Positions 1 to 8,359 of a stretch of 64,000 nt of DNA are shown here, one piece after another. The notes under the pieces are model-generated. The model did no database searches, was not told where the DNA came from, and saw only the letters and a list, made by a program, of their open reading frames with translations. The translations under genes were made by a program, and so were the position numbers. Source of the stretch: Chloroflexota bacterium (GTDB lineage: Bacteria; Chloroflexota; Anaerolineae; Promineifilales; Promineifilaceae); contig JAGOMA010000009.1 in assembly GCA_017993775.1 (NCBI GenBank), positions 116,043 to 180,042 on the forward strand, written 5' to 3'. Each line of letters begins with the position of its first letter. Within the stretch, counting starts at the first letter, position 1.

Positions 1-1123
1 ATTGCTCGCCTGTCGGCATGCCATCGGCCAAATCCAGGCCAAAGATACGAAACGTTTCATCTGACCAGATCACCTCGCCGGTTTGAATATCTAACTCATA
101 ATAGCCAAAATGGGCAATCGCTTCGGCCTCTTTCAGCCGTCGCTCCTTGTACTGCGCCAACAACTCCGCCTGTTTACGTTCGGTGATATCTATGGTGAAA
201 CCGGCCAGATACTGAGCCTGACCTTCATTGATAATGGGGAATTTGGTCGTGGAATAAAACCGTCCATTAAGTTCTTCCTCAATTTCGATTGGTTTCCCTT
301 CTTGCAAGACCCGCAGATCATCGGCCACCATGCTTTTGGCCAGGTCTGAGGGAAAGAGGTCGTTCATTGTTTTGCCCAACAGCTCAGGAATCGGCCGGCC
401 AAGCATCGCCTCATAATTCCGGCTCAGTCTGATGCTTCTGGTCTCTTTGTCCTTGAAGAACACATAAATAGGGCTGTACTCCATGAACTGGTTAAATATC
501 TCTTCGCTTTCACGGAGAGCCTGTTCCGTTTGTTTTTGTCTGGTGATATTGCTGATGACAAGATGGCAAACTGGCGCGCTGTCGGTCTTAGGCTGGCTTA
601 ATACCCCTTCGAACTGCACCCAAAGGGAACGGCCGTTCCCCTGTAACAATCGCAATTCACAAGAGTGCGCCGCGCCCGTGCTAAACAACTGCTGGCAATA
701 TCGGGCGAAATTATCCTGGTCGTCGGGCAAGATATAGCGATCTATCGGCTGGTTTACCAGAGCTTCTTTTGCCTCCCCCACAAAGCCCGCCAACGTCCGA
801 TTGGCCGCCACAATCCTTCTACTTTCGTCGAGTGTTCCATGACCAACCGGCGCCAGATCGTAAAGGTCTGCATACTGCGCCTGCGCCGCTTTTAATGCCG
901 CCTGCGCCTGACGAAGGTCTTCGTTTTTTGTTTCCAACTCTATCTGGCAAGCCTGCAATTGGGCGAATACTTCATTCGCGGCTTCAGGTGGCAACATCTC
1001 CGGCGAATCAGGCGCTTGCTCGGCCCGTATTGCCGGCTGGGGCTGCAACATGTCATCAGGATTTGAATCTCTTTCATTCATGATTTTGCTCGGTATAGAT
1101 TCTGTCTTCATCCCACGGTTCAT
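1..1123 (-). CDS. Multi-PAS sensor protein (C-terminus beyond window edge)
   Basis: The frame is open to the left edge, so only about 374 N-terminal residues are visible. The start at 1123 (MNRGMKTES) is preceded by AGGAG seven bases upstream; a second in-frame ATG lies at 1081. After a proline-rich lead-in and a short coiled coil (QIELETKNEDLRQAQ) come a PAS domain (about 85-195, YDLAPVGHGTLDE), a second PAS domain (about 205-325, ending DITERKQAE) and the start of a third (AHFGYYELD). No membrane segment or signal peptide is visible, so a cytosolic sensor is likely. The output module (histidine kinase, GGDEF or other) is not in the window, so the exact class stays open. Confidence 0.8.
   Translation of the reverse strand, partial: MNRGMKTESIPSKIMNERDSNPDDMLQPQPAIRAEQAPDSPEMLPPEAANEVFAQLQACQIELETKNEDLRQAQAALKAAQAQYADLYDLAPVGHGTLDESRRIVAANRTLAGFVGEAKEALVNQPIDRYILPDDQDNFARYCQQLFSTGAAHSCELRLLQGNGRSLWVQFEGVLSQPKTDSAPVCHLVISNITRQKQTEQALRESEEIFNQFMEYSPIYVFFKDKETRSIRLSRNYEAMLGRPIPELLGKTMNDLFPSDLAKSMVADDLRVLQEGKPIEIEEELNGRFYSTTKFPIINEGQAQYLAGFTIDITERKQAELLAQYKERRLKEAEAIAHFGYYELDIQTGEVIWSDETFRIFGLDLADGMPTGEQ
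625..640. repeat. Example copy of the iterated palindrome ACGGCCGT
   Basis: A 16-base perfect palindrome (GGGAACGGCCGTTCCC) sits inside the PAS gene. Its core octamer ACGGCCGT recurs about 128 times in the window by my hand count, in genes and spacers and regardless of gene direction. Flanks often extend the palindrome (GGAAACGGCCGTTTCC, GGTAACGGCCGTTACC). In proteins it reads as TAV, NGR or RP-containing tripeptides depending on frame. Confidence 0.85.
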
Positions 1124-1273
1124 CCGGCGTCTCCTGCATGTTGCAGATGGTGTGGTAGATTGTTCCGCGTCACGCCTCTTCTCACCGGAGCAAATATCAA
1201 TGGGTCCCAGGAATGCGTTTTGCTTCGGACTTGTTCATCGTTCAGTCAGTTTTCTAAACTTTTTGTGATTCTA

Positions 1274-1335
1274 CAGACCCTGAGGGCTTGCTCTTGAGAG
1301 GTTAGACTCACTGGAACCCAATTCCTTAGGGTCTG
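1274..1335. repeat. AGACCC hairpin repeat, copy 1
   Basis: The arms CAGACCCTGAGG and CCTTAGGGTCTG pair with one mismatch around a loop of about 38 bases. The same design, with the same AGGGnTT and TCnnGAGA interior, recurs at 5958-6022 and 42258-42320. Confidence 0.65.
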
Positions 1336-1752
1336 TTTCGATATGATTTATCAAGTACTCAATAGTTGCACATGGCAATTTAGCCGCTATGGTGGTTAGA
1401 TTGGCCAGCAAGGGCGTGACATGTGCGCACACGGCCGTCTCTCATCACCAAAAATGCCAACCTTGTTAACGAGCGCACGATCAAGAAGTAGCTCCCACGC
1501 ACGACCTCATTATACACGAACTTGCCCTCCATCGATGCGCGCCCGTTTGGGTAATCCGGCGGCGCGCAAGCGATGGCTGGCGGGTTGGTCAGGTGATGGC
1601 TGAGGGGGAAACGGCCGTGTCCCCAATGTAACCACAGCGCATATGAACGTGAATGCGCACAGAAAAGAATCCATGAAAATCCGTGTTCATCTGTGTCCCT
1701 TTCATCCCGGCAGCGGGTGAACCACGCAGGAAGTCTCCCATGAGATTCGGCT

Positions 1753-1959
1753 GGTAAACAACAGCCATTCTCAATTTGGACTTGGTATTTGCATGAACAA
1801 GCTCGTTTCTGCCCTATTTACGCTCAAATGTCATGCTGAACGAAGTGAAGCATCCCTATGGCCTCGGATTTTCCAGGGGACTGGGATGCTTCAGCAGGCT
1901 CAGCACAGGCTCTCAGCAAGACATCTTTCTCGTCAAATTGAGAATGGCTGGGTAAACAA
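1753..1959. mobile_element. MITE-like element with 17-bp inverted ends and 9-bp flanking duplication
   Basis: The terminal inverted repeats CAGCCATTCTCAATTTG (1762-1778) and its exact complement (1934-1950) are perfect. The outermost nine bases on both sides are the same direct repeat, GGTAAACAA (1753-1761 and 1951-1959), as expected for a target-site duplication. The 189-bp element encodes no transposase. Its interior has a further imperfect inverted repeat (GAAGCATCCC ... GGGATGCTTC). It would be a non-autonomous element moved by a transposase encoded elsewhere. Confidence 0.7.
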
Positions 1960-2058
1960 ATCGGGTTTTGACGTTTCATGGGGAATAACATTGCCGGACT
2001 ACCGGTAAACCAAGTGCTTTGTTACAAAAATCTTTTCAAGGTTTGTTCGTGAAATTTG

Positions 2059-2084
2059 TAGCCGCGGTAAAGATACCGCGGCTA
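2059..2084. repeat. Perfect GC hairpin
   Basis: TAGCCGCGGTA and TACCGCGGCTA form an 11-bp stem with a four-base loop. No U-rich tail follows on either strand, so it looks like a dispersed palindrome rather than a terminator. Confidence 0.6.
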
Positions 2085-2155
2085 AAAGGCGTAAATTTCA
2101 AAAACTTACCTTACAAAGCACCAAGTCACCATGCAAAAACCAGTTAGCGGTTTTT

Positions 2156-2190
2156 AGATTGGACCAATCTTGGAGATTGGTTCAATCCGT
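2156..2190. repeat. GATTGGACCAATC-type palindromic repeat, copy 1
   Basis: The sequence reads AGATTGGACCAATCT, then TGGAGATTGGTTCAATC. Close relatives lie in the lysine operon at 49514-49548 and 53393-53425. Each copy combines a GATTGG half with its complement and an AGATT linker. Confidence 0.6.
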
Positions 2191-2272
2191 GCTACTAAAT
2201 TTTTTAAGCGATTACTAAACGAGCAATTGGTTGCTGGTTGTCTAAAAAACCTGTTTCAGCGGACCAACCCCA

Positions 2273-3274
2273 TCACTTGGCGTAACCGGCGCTGCGAAGC
2301 CAGGCGCAAGTCTCCGTAAAGGCAGTTTCCGCAGGCACCACAGGCTCATAACCAAAATCCCGCTTCGCCTTGGCATGAGAGAAGAAAAAGTCAACGCATG
2401 TCGAAGCCACCGTGTAACGGGTAAGCCTAGGCCGGGATGGGCCAACCCCCCACTTCGCCAACCGTTCAGAAACAGCCGCCAAACCATACGCCAACCGAAA
2501 AGAAAGCCGCCGGGTGGTCGGGGGGAAACCGAGAGCAGCCAGGAAGGGGTCAAAAAAAGCGTAGAAATTAGACGGCGCATGATCGCCAATGAAATAACAT
2601 TGCCCGGCAACCGGTGAGCTTTCAATAAGCGCTTCGGCCGCCAAAACGTGGGCCGCCGCCGCGTTTGCCACATACACATGCCCAAACCGCGCCGACCCAT
2701 CGCCCAGGTGCAGCCACTGCCCCTCTTTCACGCTCTGTAGAATTTGGGGGAAACGCGTCGTATCGCCCGGGCCGTAAATGCCGGCCGTTCGCAAAGCGCA
2801 GGTCAACAGCCCTTGCTGGCCGTTCGCCGCCAATGTCTCCTGTTCCGCAACTCTTTTTGTCCAGCCGTAATCGTCCAGATGTTTGTCCGGATAGGGCAGC
2901 GATTCATCCTGGCCGGCGATAGGTGAGCCATCAAAAACAACGTCAATAGAACTGGTGTAAATCAATCGCTTCACACCCGCCCGATAACAGCCCTGGATGA
3001 CGTTGCGGTTACCTTCCACGTTGATGTCTATCAGGCGTTGCCGGCTACGTGGTCCCCAATCAATAAGCGCGGCGGTGTTGAACACCGTGTCGCAGCCGAC
3101 GCAGGCCTGGGCAACCGCCTCGGCGTCCCGAACATCGCCCACGACGCTTTCCACCAGCGTGGTAGACGGCGTTTTCAGATCGAATATCCGCACCGACAGG
3201 CCGCGTTGATACAAAGCCTGAACAAGATGTCTGCCTAAAAAGCCATTACCGCCAATCACTAATACTTTATTCAT
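2273..3274 (-). CDS. NAD-dependent epimerase/3-beta-hydroxysteroid dehydrogenase-like SDR
   Basis: A 333-residue extended short-chain dehydrogenase. The N-terminal dinucleotide-binding loop is GGNGFLG (residues 8-14), followed by GDVRD and FNTAALIDWG. The catalytic region has YTSSIDVVF and the active-site YGWTK (Y-x-x-x-K). The similarity is to the 3beta-HSD/NAD-dependent epimerase branch acting on sterol-like or nucleotide-sugar substrates; the substrate cannot be named from sequence. The start at 3274 has only a weak ribosome site. It stands alone, with repeats downstream and the divergent TVP38 gene upstream. Confidence 0.8.
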   Translation of the reverse strand: MNKVLVIGGNGFLGRHLVQALYQRGLSVRIFDLKTPSTTLVESVVGDVRDAEAVAQACVGCDTVFNTAALIDWGPRSRQRLIDINVEGNRNVIQGCYRAGVKRLIYTSSIDVVFDGSPIAGQDESLPYPDKHLDDYGWTKRVAEQETLAANGQQGLLTCALRTAGIYGPGDTTRFPQILQSVKEGQWLHLGDGSARFGHVYVANAAAAHVLAAEALIESSPVAGQCYFIGDHAPSNFYAFFDPFLAALGFPPTTRRLSFRLAYGLAAVSERLAKWGVGPSRPRLTRYTVASTCVDFFFSHAKAKRDFGYEPVVPAETAFTETCAWLRSAGYAK

Positions 3275-3537
3275 ATCGGATCAATTGCCGCGCAGTGATC
3301 AAAAAAGCAAAATGAGTCTCGTGCGCCAAATAAATTTGAGGGATCTTCTCAAGTAACCCATTGGTTTACTCGGCCAATAAGTTTACCTAATGTCGGCAAT
3401 TTCACGAAATTTAGTTTAACGTGGGGTGATTATGCCCACCCTCTCTCTTTACCCGTCCGCCGTTCAAAGGTAAGATTTTTTACTTCACCAACATCTTACA
3501 TACCACACACGCACGTTGACCTGACCTAGGAGATTTG

Positions 3538-4266
3538 ATGCTTAATTCACAGACAACACAATCATCCCCCACCCTTTTTTGGCAGCGCCATGGGGCGAAA
3601 TTGGCGGCCTTGGTATTCTGGCTGATGGTGGTGGGCGGGTATTACTGGTATCTGCGGCAAAATGACCTGACTCTGGTGGACAGCCTGACGCGGTTGGCCG
3701 ACTTGATGCTGAACAGCCTATATGGACCTTTATTGTATATTTTACTGTATGCGTTACGGCCGTTACTATTCTTTCCCGCCACCCTGCTCACTCTGCTCGG
3801 AGGCTTTTTATTTGGGCCGGTGGGCATCCTCTACACCATTGTCGGCAGCAACACCTCGGCCATGGTGGCTTTTGCGGTCGGCCGCTACTTTGGCCAGGGT
3901 ATTCTGGAGAACAAGGAAAACGCCGGAACAATCCAACACTACACGCAGCGAATGCGCGAGAACAGCTTTGAAACCGTGCTCATCATGCGCCTCATTTTCC
4001 TGCCCTATGATCTGGTAAACTATGCTGCCGGCTTTCTGAAGATTAATTGGAAGGCGTTTTTGGCGGCCACGGCCATAGGCTCCGTGCCCGGCACCATTTC
4101 CATTGTTTTGCTTGGCGCTTCTTTTGGCACGTTGCCTGAACTGCTGGCCGGTGAGGTCAAATTAAACCCGGCCACCATCATCACTTCGGTCTTGCTTATT
4201 GTCGTGAGCATTGGCTTGTCGCGGTATATTAAAAAGCGAGAAGCGCGGGGTGACGCCGTTGATTGA
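3538..4266 (+). CDS. TVP38/TMEM64 (VTT/DedA superfamily) membrane protein
   Basis: A 242-residue polytopic protein with the VTT-domain signature: the loop FFPATLLTLLGGFLFGP and a following G-rich segment, then RLIFLPYDLVNYAAG before two C-terminal membrane helices. The start is taken at ATG 3538 because AGGAG lies five bases upstream; an overlapping TTG is too close to it. DedA/VTT proteins are membrane transporters or scramblases of ill-defined substrate. The next gene, a flavoprotein reductase of the mercuric-reductase type, follows about 95 bases on. This TVP38-reductase pairing recurs in bacteria and suggests a shared, unknown redox or metal-related task. Confidence 0.85.
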   Translation: MLNSQTTQSSPTLFWQRHGAKLAALVFWLMVVGGYYWYLRQNDLTLVDSLTRLADLMLNSLYGPLLYILLYALRPLLFFPATLLTLLGGFLFGPVGILYTIVGSNTSAMVAFAVGRYFGQGILENKENAGTIQHYTQRMRENSFETVLIMRLIFLPYDLVNYAAGFLKINWKAFLAATAIGSVPGTISIVLLGASFGTLPELLAGEVKLNPATIITSVLLIVVSIGLSRYIKKREARGDAVD

Positions 4267-4361
4267 TGCCCTCTGCACGGCCGTTCAAACCAAATAAACG
4301 CTCCCTTAAACGACTGCCCGACTCTCGTCTGGTTCCCTGTGTACTAATAAAAGGAATTTAC

Positions 4362-5876
4362 ATGGTATCTCCAATTAAAGTTGCTCCCTACGACCAGCAC
4401 AATGACGTGCTGGTGGCCAATGCCCACCCCGCCGATTGGCTGAACCCTACCCCCGACGGCCGTTACAATCTCCTGGTCATTGGCGGTGGTTCGGCCGGCT
4501 TGGTGGCCGCCGTCGGCGCGGCCGGCGTGGGCGCAAAGGTCGCCCTGGTAGAAAAACACCTGCTCGGCGGCGACTGCCTGAATGCTGGCTGCGTGCCCTC
4601 CAAATCCATTTTGCGCTCGGCCAAAGCCATCAGCGATATTCGCCGCGCCGCCGAACTGGGCATCACCATTGAAGGCAGCGTCACCGTCGATTTCCCGGCC
4701 GTCATGGAACGGATGCGCCGCATTCGCGCCGACGTCAGCTACCACGATTCGGCGCGGCGGTTCCGCGACCTGGGCATTGATCTGTATTTGGGCGATGGGC
4801 AATTTACCGGCAAGAACACGTTCGTCGTAGACGGCCGTACCATCACCTTCAGCAAAGCCGTCATTGCCACCGGCGCGCGCGCCGCCGTCATCCCCATCCC
4901 CGGACTGGCAGAAACGGGCTATATCACCAACGAAGGCATTTTTGAGTTGACCAAACGGCCCGACCGGCTGGCAATCATTGGCGCGGGGCCAATCGGCCTG
5001 GAAATGGCTCAGGCCTTTGCCCGTTTTGGCAGCCAGGTAACGGTGCTAGACATTTCGGCCACGATGGGCAGCCTACGTGACCCGGATGCCCTGGCTTTGC
5101 TGCGCGGCGCATTGCAAGCCGACGGCATCCAGCTCTTTTTAGAGAGCCAGACGCAAAAAATCGAGCGCGCTGACGCGGCAAAGGTGATTACCTTTATCCA
5201 TCAGGGGCAAACAAAAACCTTGCCCGTAGACGAAATTTTGCTGGCGGCCGGACGCCGACCCAACGTAGAAGGACTTGATCTGGAAGCCGCCGGAGTTGCA
5301 TACAACAAAAAAGGCGTGGTGGTAAACGATCGGCTGCAAACGACCAATCCGGCCATTTATGGCGCGGGCGACGTGGCCATTCCGGCGCAGTTCACGCACA
5401 CGGCCGATGCCACCGCCCGCATTGTGCTGCAAAACGCCCTCTTTCTGGGGCGCAAAAAATACAGCGACCTGATCATTCCCTGGACGATTTATACCGACCC
5501 GGAAATTGCCCATGTGGGCTTGTTTGCGGATGAAGCGGCAGCGCAGGGAACGGCCGTAGACACCTTCACCATCGCCATCCAAGACACCGACCGGGGACGC
5601 ACCGACAGCGAAGATGGATTTGTTAAAATTTATGTCAAGCAAGGCAGCGATAAAATTCTGGGCGCAACCATCATCGCCCGGCACGCCGGGGAAATGATCA
5701 GCGAAATTACCACCGCCATGATGGCTGGAGCCGGGCTGAGTACCCTGGCCCAAACCATCCACCCCTATCCCACCCAGGCCGAAGCGATCAAAAAAGCGGC
5801 CGACGCCTGGAATCGCACCCGCCTGACCCCGGCTGTAGCGAAATTGTTTGACAAATGGCTGAGCTGGCGCAGATGA
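4362..5876 (+). CDS. Class I pyridine nucleotide-disulfide oxidoreductase (mercuric reductase-like)
   Basis: A 504-residue flavoprotein. The FAD loop VIGGGSAG, the redox-active pair in GGDCLNAGCVPSK (C-x4-C), a second Rossmann motif (IIGAGPIGLEMAQ), the FAD-binding AIYGAGDV and the C-terminal dimer-domain motif HPYPTQAEA with the catalytic His place it in the dihydrolipoamide dehydrogenase/mercuric reductase class. There is no N-terminal HMA domain and no C-terminal Cys pair, so genuine mercury reduction is unlikely. The start at 4362 follows AAGGA by six bases; an upstream in-frame start would overlap the TVP38 stop and lacks a ribosome site. It probably forms an operon with the preceding membrane protein. 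Confidence 0.85.
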   Translation: MVSPIKVAPYDQHNDVLVANAHPADWLNPTPDGRYNLLVIGGGSAGLVAAVGAAGVGAKVALVEKHLLGGDCLNAGCVPSKSILRSAKAISDIRRAAELGITIEGSVTVDFPAVMERMRRIRADVSYHDSARRFRDLGIDLYLGDGQFTGKNTFVVDGRTITFSKAVIATGARAAVIPIPGLAETGYITNEGIFELTKRPDRLAIIGAGPIGLEMAQAFARFGSQVTVLDISATMGSLRDPDALALLRGALQADGIQLFLESQTQKIERADAAKVITFIHQGQTKTLPVDEILLAAGRRPNVEGLDLEAAGVAYNKKGVVVNDRLQTTNPAIYGAGDVAIPAQFTHTADATARIVLQNALFLGRKKYSDLIIPWTIYTDPEIAHVGLFADEAAAQGTAVDTFTIAIQDTDRGRTDSEDGFVKIYVKQGSDKILGATIIARHAGEMISEITTAMMAGAGLSTLAQTIHPYPTQAEAIKKAADAWNRTRLTPAVAKLFDKWLSWRR

Positions 5877-5938
5877 TGCGTGAGCAGAAATCGGCGAGTA
5901 AGCAAATCTCTAATCTCTAGCAATATCGGAGGAAACCA

Positions 5939-7339
5939 TTGAAACAATATAACCGTTCAGACCCCAAGGGTTTGGTCTCGAGAAATTCAACATGGCGCTC
6001 AGTCAAAACCCCTGGGGCCGCTAGAGCAAAACCCACCAACTGTATACCCACGAAAAAATATCTTCTACTGCTGCTTGTGCTGCTGCTGGCCGCCTGCGGC
6101 TCCGGTAGAACGGCGGAAGAAACGGCCGTGAATCCCACCGCCGCGTCTTCTATTACCGAAACTGCGCCGGATGGCGCAGCCCCGCCGCCGGGCTACGAAG
6201 GCCAGACATGGGCCGATATTGTGGCCGAAGCCAACGGGCAAACCGTAAATTTTTATATGTGGGGCGGCAGCGATTTGATTAACACCTGGGTGACAGGTTA
6301 TGTGGCGACGGCCGTGCGCGACCAATACAACATCACGCTGAACATGGTCCCCATCAGCGACGCCACCGAGTACATCAACAAAGTGCTGGGCGAAAAAGAG
6401 GCCGGGCAGGACAGTGGCGGCGCAGTCGATCTGGTTTGGGTCAACGGCGAAAACTTCCGCACCATGCGCCAGGGCGATTTGCTGTACGGCCGTTGGTCGC
6501 AGTTTTTGCCCAGTTCGGCTTATGTCAATTGGAGCGATCCCAGCGTCGCCAACGATTTTGGTTATCCGGTAGAAGGGCACGAGGCTCCCTACGGCAAAGC
6601 ACAGTTTGTGATGATTTATGACAGCGCCCGCGTGCCTGAACCGCCGCGCACCATTCCGGCGCTGGTTGAGTGGATCAAGGCCAATCCCGGCCAATTCACC
6701 TACCCCGCACCGCCCGACTTCACCGGCAGCGCTTTTGTGCGCCACATGTGCTACCAGGCGGCCGGCGGGTATGACACCCTATTGGGCGAATTTGATCAGG
6801 CAGTATTCGACGAAAAATCGGCGGCCTGCTGGCAATTGCTGAACGAGATCGAACCATTTTTATGGCGCGAGGGGCAAACGTACCCGGAAAGTCATACGCG
6901 CCAGCAAGATTTGTTCGCCAACAGCGAAGTGAGCTTCGACATGGCCTACAATCCGGCCGAAGCGAGCAGTTTGGTGGAAAACGGCCGTTACCCCACCACC
7001 ACCCGCACCTTCGTTTTCGACAGCGGCACCATCGCCAACACCCACTACGTCGCCATCCCCTACAACTCGGATCACAAAGCGGCGGCGATGGTTGTGGCCA
7101 ATTTCTTGCTCTCGCCGGAAGCACAACTGAGCAAGGCTCAACCGGAAAACTGGGGCGATTTGCCCGTCTTAGACCCGGCGCTCTTGCCCGCCGAGATGCA
7201 GGCCCAATTTGCGGCCATCCCGCGCGGCGAGGCCACTCTCTCCACCGAAGAATTAGCCGCCCACCGGCTGCCAGAACTGCAAGCGGCCTGGCTGACAGCG
7301 TTTGAACAGAGCTGGGAAACGGCCGTTTTACAAAGATAA
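5939..7339 (+). CDS. ynjB: YnjB-type ABC transporter substrate-binding lipoprotein
   Basis: The 466-residue protein has a long N-region, a hydrophobic stretch YLLLLLVLLL and the lipobox LAAC (Cys53), so it should be a membrane-anchored binding protein. The mature part matches the YnjB family (COG4134): GQTVNFYMWGG, then DLVWVNGENFRT. The TTG start at 5939 is backed by GGAGG six bases upstream. Residues about 7-30 are encoded by a copy of the AGACCC hairpin repeat, so the signal peptide is about 24 residues longer than it should be. It is the first gene of a ynjBCDF-like importer cluster; the ligand is unknown. Confidence 0.85.
   Translation: MKQYNRSDPKGLVSRNSTWRSVKTPGAARAKPTNCIPTKKYLLLLLVLLLAACGSGRTAEETAVNPTAASSITETAPDGAAPPPGYEGQTWADIVAEANGQTVNFYMWGGSDLINTWVTGYVATAVRDQYNITLNMVPISDATEYINKVLGEKEAGQDSGGAVDLVWVNGENFRTMRQGDLLYGRWSQFLPSSAYVNWSDPSVANDFGYPVEGHEAPYGKAQFVMIYDSARVPEPPRTIPALVEWIKANPGQFTYPAPPDFTGSAFVRHMCYQAAGGYDTLLGEFDQAVFDEKSAACWQLLNEIEPFLWREGQTYPESHTRQQDLFANSEVSFDMAYNPAEASSLVENGRYPTTTRTFVFDSGTIANTHYVAIPYNSDHKAAAMVVANFLLSPEAQLSKAQPENWGDLPVLDPALLPAEMQAQFAAIPRGEATLSTEELAAHRLPELQAAWLTAFEQSWETAVLQR
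5958..6022. repeat. AGACCC hairpin repeat, copy 2, inside a coding region
   Basis: CAGACCCCAAGGGTTTG pairs imperfectly with CAAAACCCCTGGGGC. It resembles the intergenic copies at 1274 and 42258 but lies in frame in the signal-peptide region of the ynjB-like gene, between the TTG start and the hydrophobic core. Confidence 0.7.
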
Positions 7340-7360
7340 CAACGAGACTCGGAGAGAAAA

Positions 7361-8308
7361 GTGGACTTTAAACAAGTGAAGGAACGGACGAGAAACCAGG
7401 AAGATAAGAGGTCTGCAAATCGGATAATCCGAAGCCCTTCTCCCCTTCTCTCGCTCTCCCGTTCTCCTTTTCTTCTCCTGGCTCCGGCTCTAGCCGTGAT
7501 TGTGCTGCTGTTTGGCGGCGGGTTGGCGCTGGCTTTGCTGCAAAGTGTGGGCTATGTGCCGGGCATTGGCCGCACCGAGTTCAGCCTGGCGGCTTACCAT
7601 CACGTGTTCAGCGACCCGTCTTTCGGCCGTTCGCTGCTGTTGACGCTGTGGATTGCAGGGGTGAGTACGGCCGTTTCCACACTTCTCGCCCTCATTGCCG
7701 CCCTCACCCTGCGCCGCGCCTTTCGCGGCCGACGCATCGCGGCCTTCATCTTTCAATCCAATCTGCCAATACCCCACCTGGTAGGCGCAATTGGCATACT
7801 TTTCCTCTTCTCTCAGAGCGGCTTTCTGGCGCGACTTGGGCATCTGGCCGGATTGATTCAGGCTCCGGCCGACTTTCCGGCGCTGGTGTTTGATCCTTAC
7901 GCGCTGGGCATCATCCTGGAATACGTCTGGAAAAGCAGCGTCTTTATGGGCATTATTCTGCTGGCCGCGCTGCAATCCATCGGCGAAGAGTACGAAGACG
8001 TGGCGCGGACTCTGGGGGCCAATCGCTGGCAGCGATTTCGGTATGTGACCCTACCGCTCATTCGCTCCGGCATTCTGTCGGCGTCCATTTTGGTGTTTGC
8101 CTTCACCTTTGGCGCGTTTGAAGTGCCGCTGCTGCTTGGCGCGCGCTACCCTTCGGCGCTGCCGGTGCTGGCTTATCGGCTGTACACCGACGTGGATTTG
8201 AATGCGCGGCCGGAAGCCATGGCTCTAAGCGTGGTCATCGCGGCCATCATCACTGGCTTAATTTTGCTTTACATGTGGCTGACAAGAAAATCGGGGGAGA
8301 GGAGGTAG
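7361..8308 (+). CDS. ABC transporter permease (YnjC-like, first half)
   Basis: A 315-residue inner-membrane permease with about six hydrophobic segments and the binding-protein-dependent transport EAA loop EEYEDVARTLGANRWQRF, which docks on the ATPase. In E. coli YnjC both permease halves are fused; here this gene is the N-terminal half and the gene at 10609 the C-terminal half. The GTG start at 7361 follows GGAGAG. It lies 21 bases after the binding-protein gene, so it is co-transcribed. The N-terminal 40 residues are hydrophilic and serine/arginine-rich, unusual for this family. Confidence 0.85.
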   Translation: MDFKQVKERTRNQEDKRSANRIIRSPSPLLSLSRSPFLLLAPALAVIVLLFGGGLALALLQSVGYVPGIGRTEFSLAAYHHVFSDPSFGRSLLLTLWIAGVSTAVSTLLALIAALTLRRAFRGRRIAAFIFQSNLPIPHLVGAIGILFLFSQSGFLARLGHLAGLIQAPADFPALVFDPYALGIILEYVWKSSVFMGIILLAALQSIGEEYEDVARTLGANRWQRFRYVTLPLIRSGILSASILVFAFTFGAFEVPLLLGARYPSALPVLAYRLYTDVDLNARPEAMALSVVIAAIITGLILLYMWLTRKSGERR

Positions 8309-8359
8309 GGAGCAATCGGTCTCCCCACCTCCCGGTCTCCGGGTCTCTTTTAAAAGGGT

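Larger units (their letters stand above)
1124..2272. other. Repeat-filled spacer without a convincing gene
   Basis: This 1.15-kb stretch separates the PAS gene from the epimerase gene. Short open frames exist here, but they read through repeats and show no family resemblance. It holds a hairpin of the AGACCC family, a copy of ACGGCCGT, a MITE-like element, a perfect GC hairpin and a GATTGGACCAATC-type repeat, each listed separately. Around 1670-1710 is an AT-rich motif (AATCCATGAAAATCCGTG) that resembles another dispersed intergenic element. Confidence 0.6.

Noticed and set aside
1793..2008. 71-codon frame in the left spacer
   Set aside because: It reads through the MITE-like element and has no coding signature.
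4263..4361. N-terminal extension of the flavoprotein reductase
   Set aside because: It starts inside the TVP38 stop region without a ribosome site, while ATG 4362 has AAGGA at good spacing.
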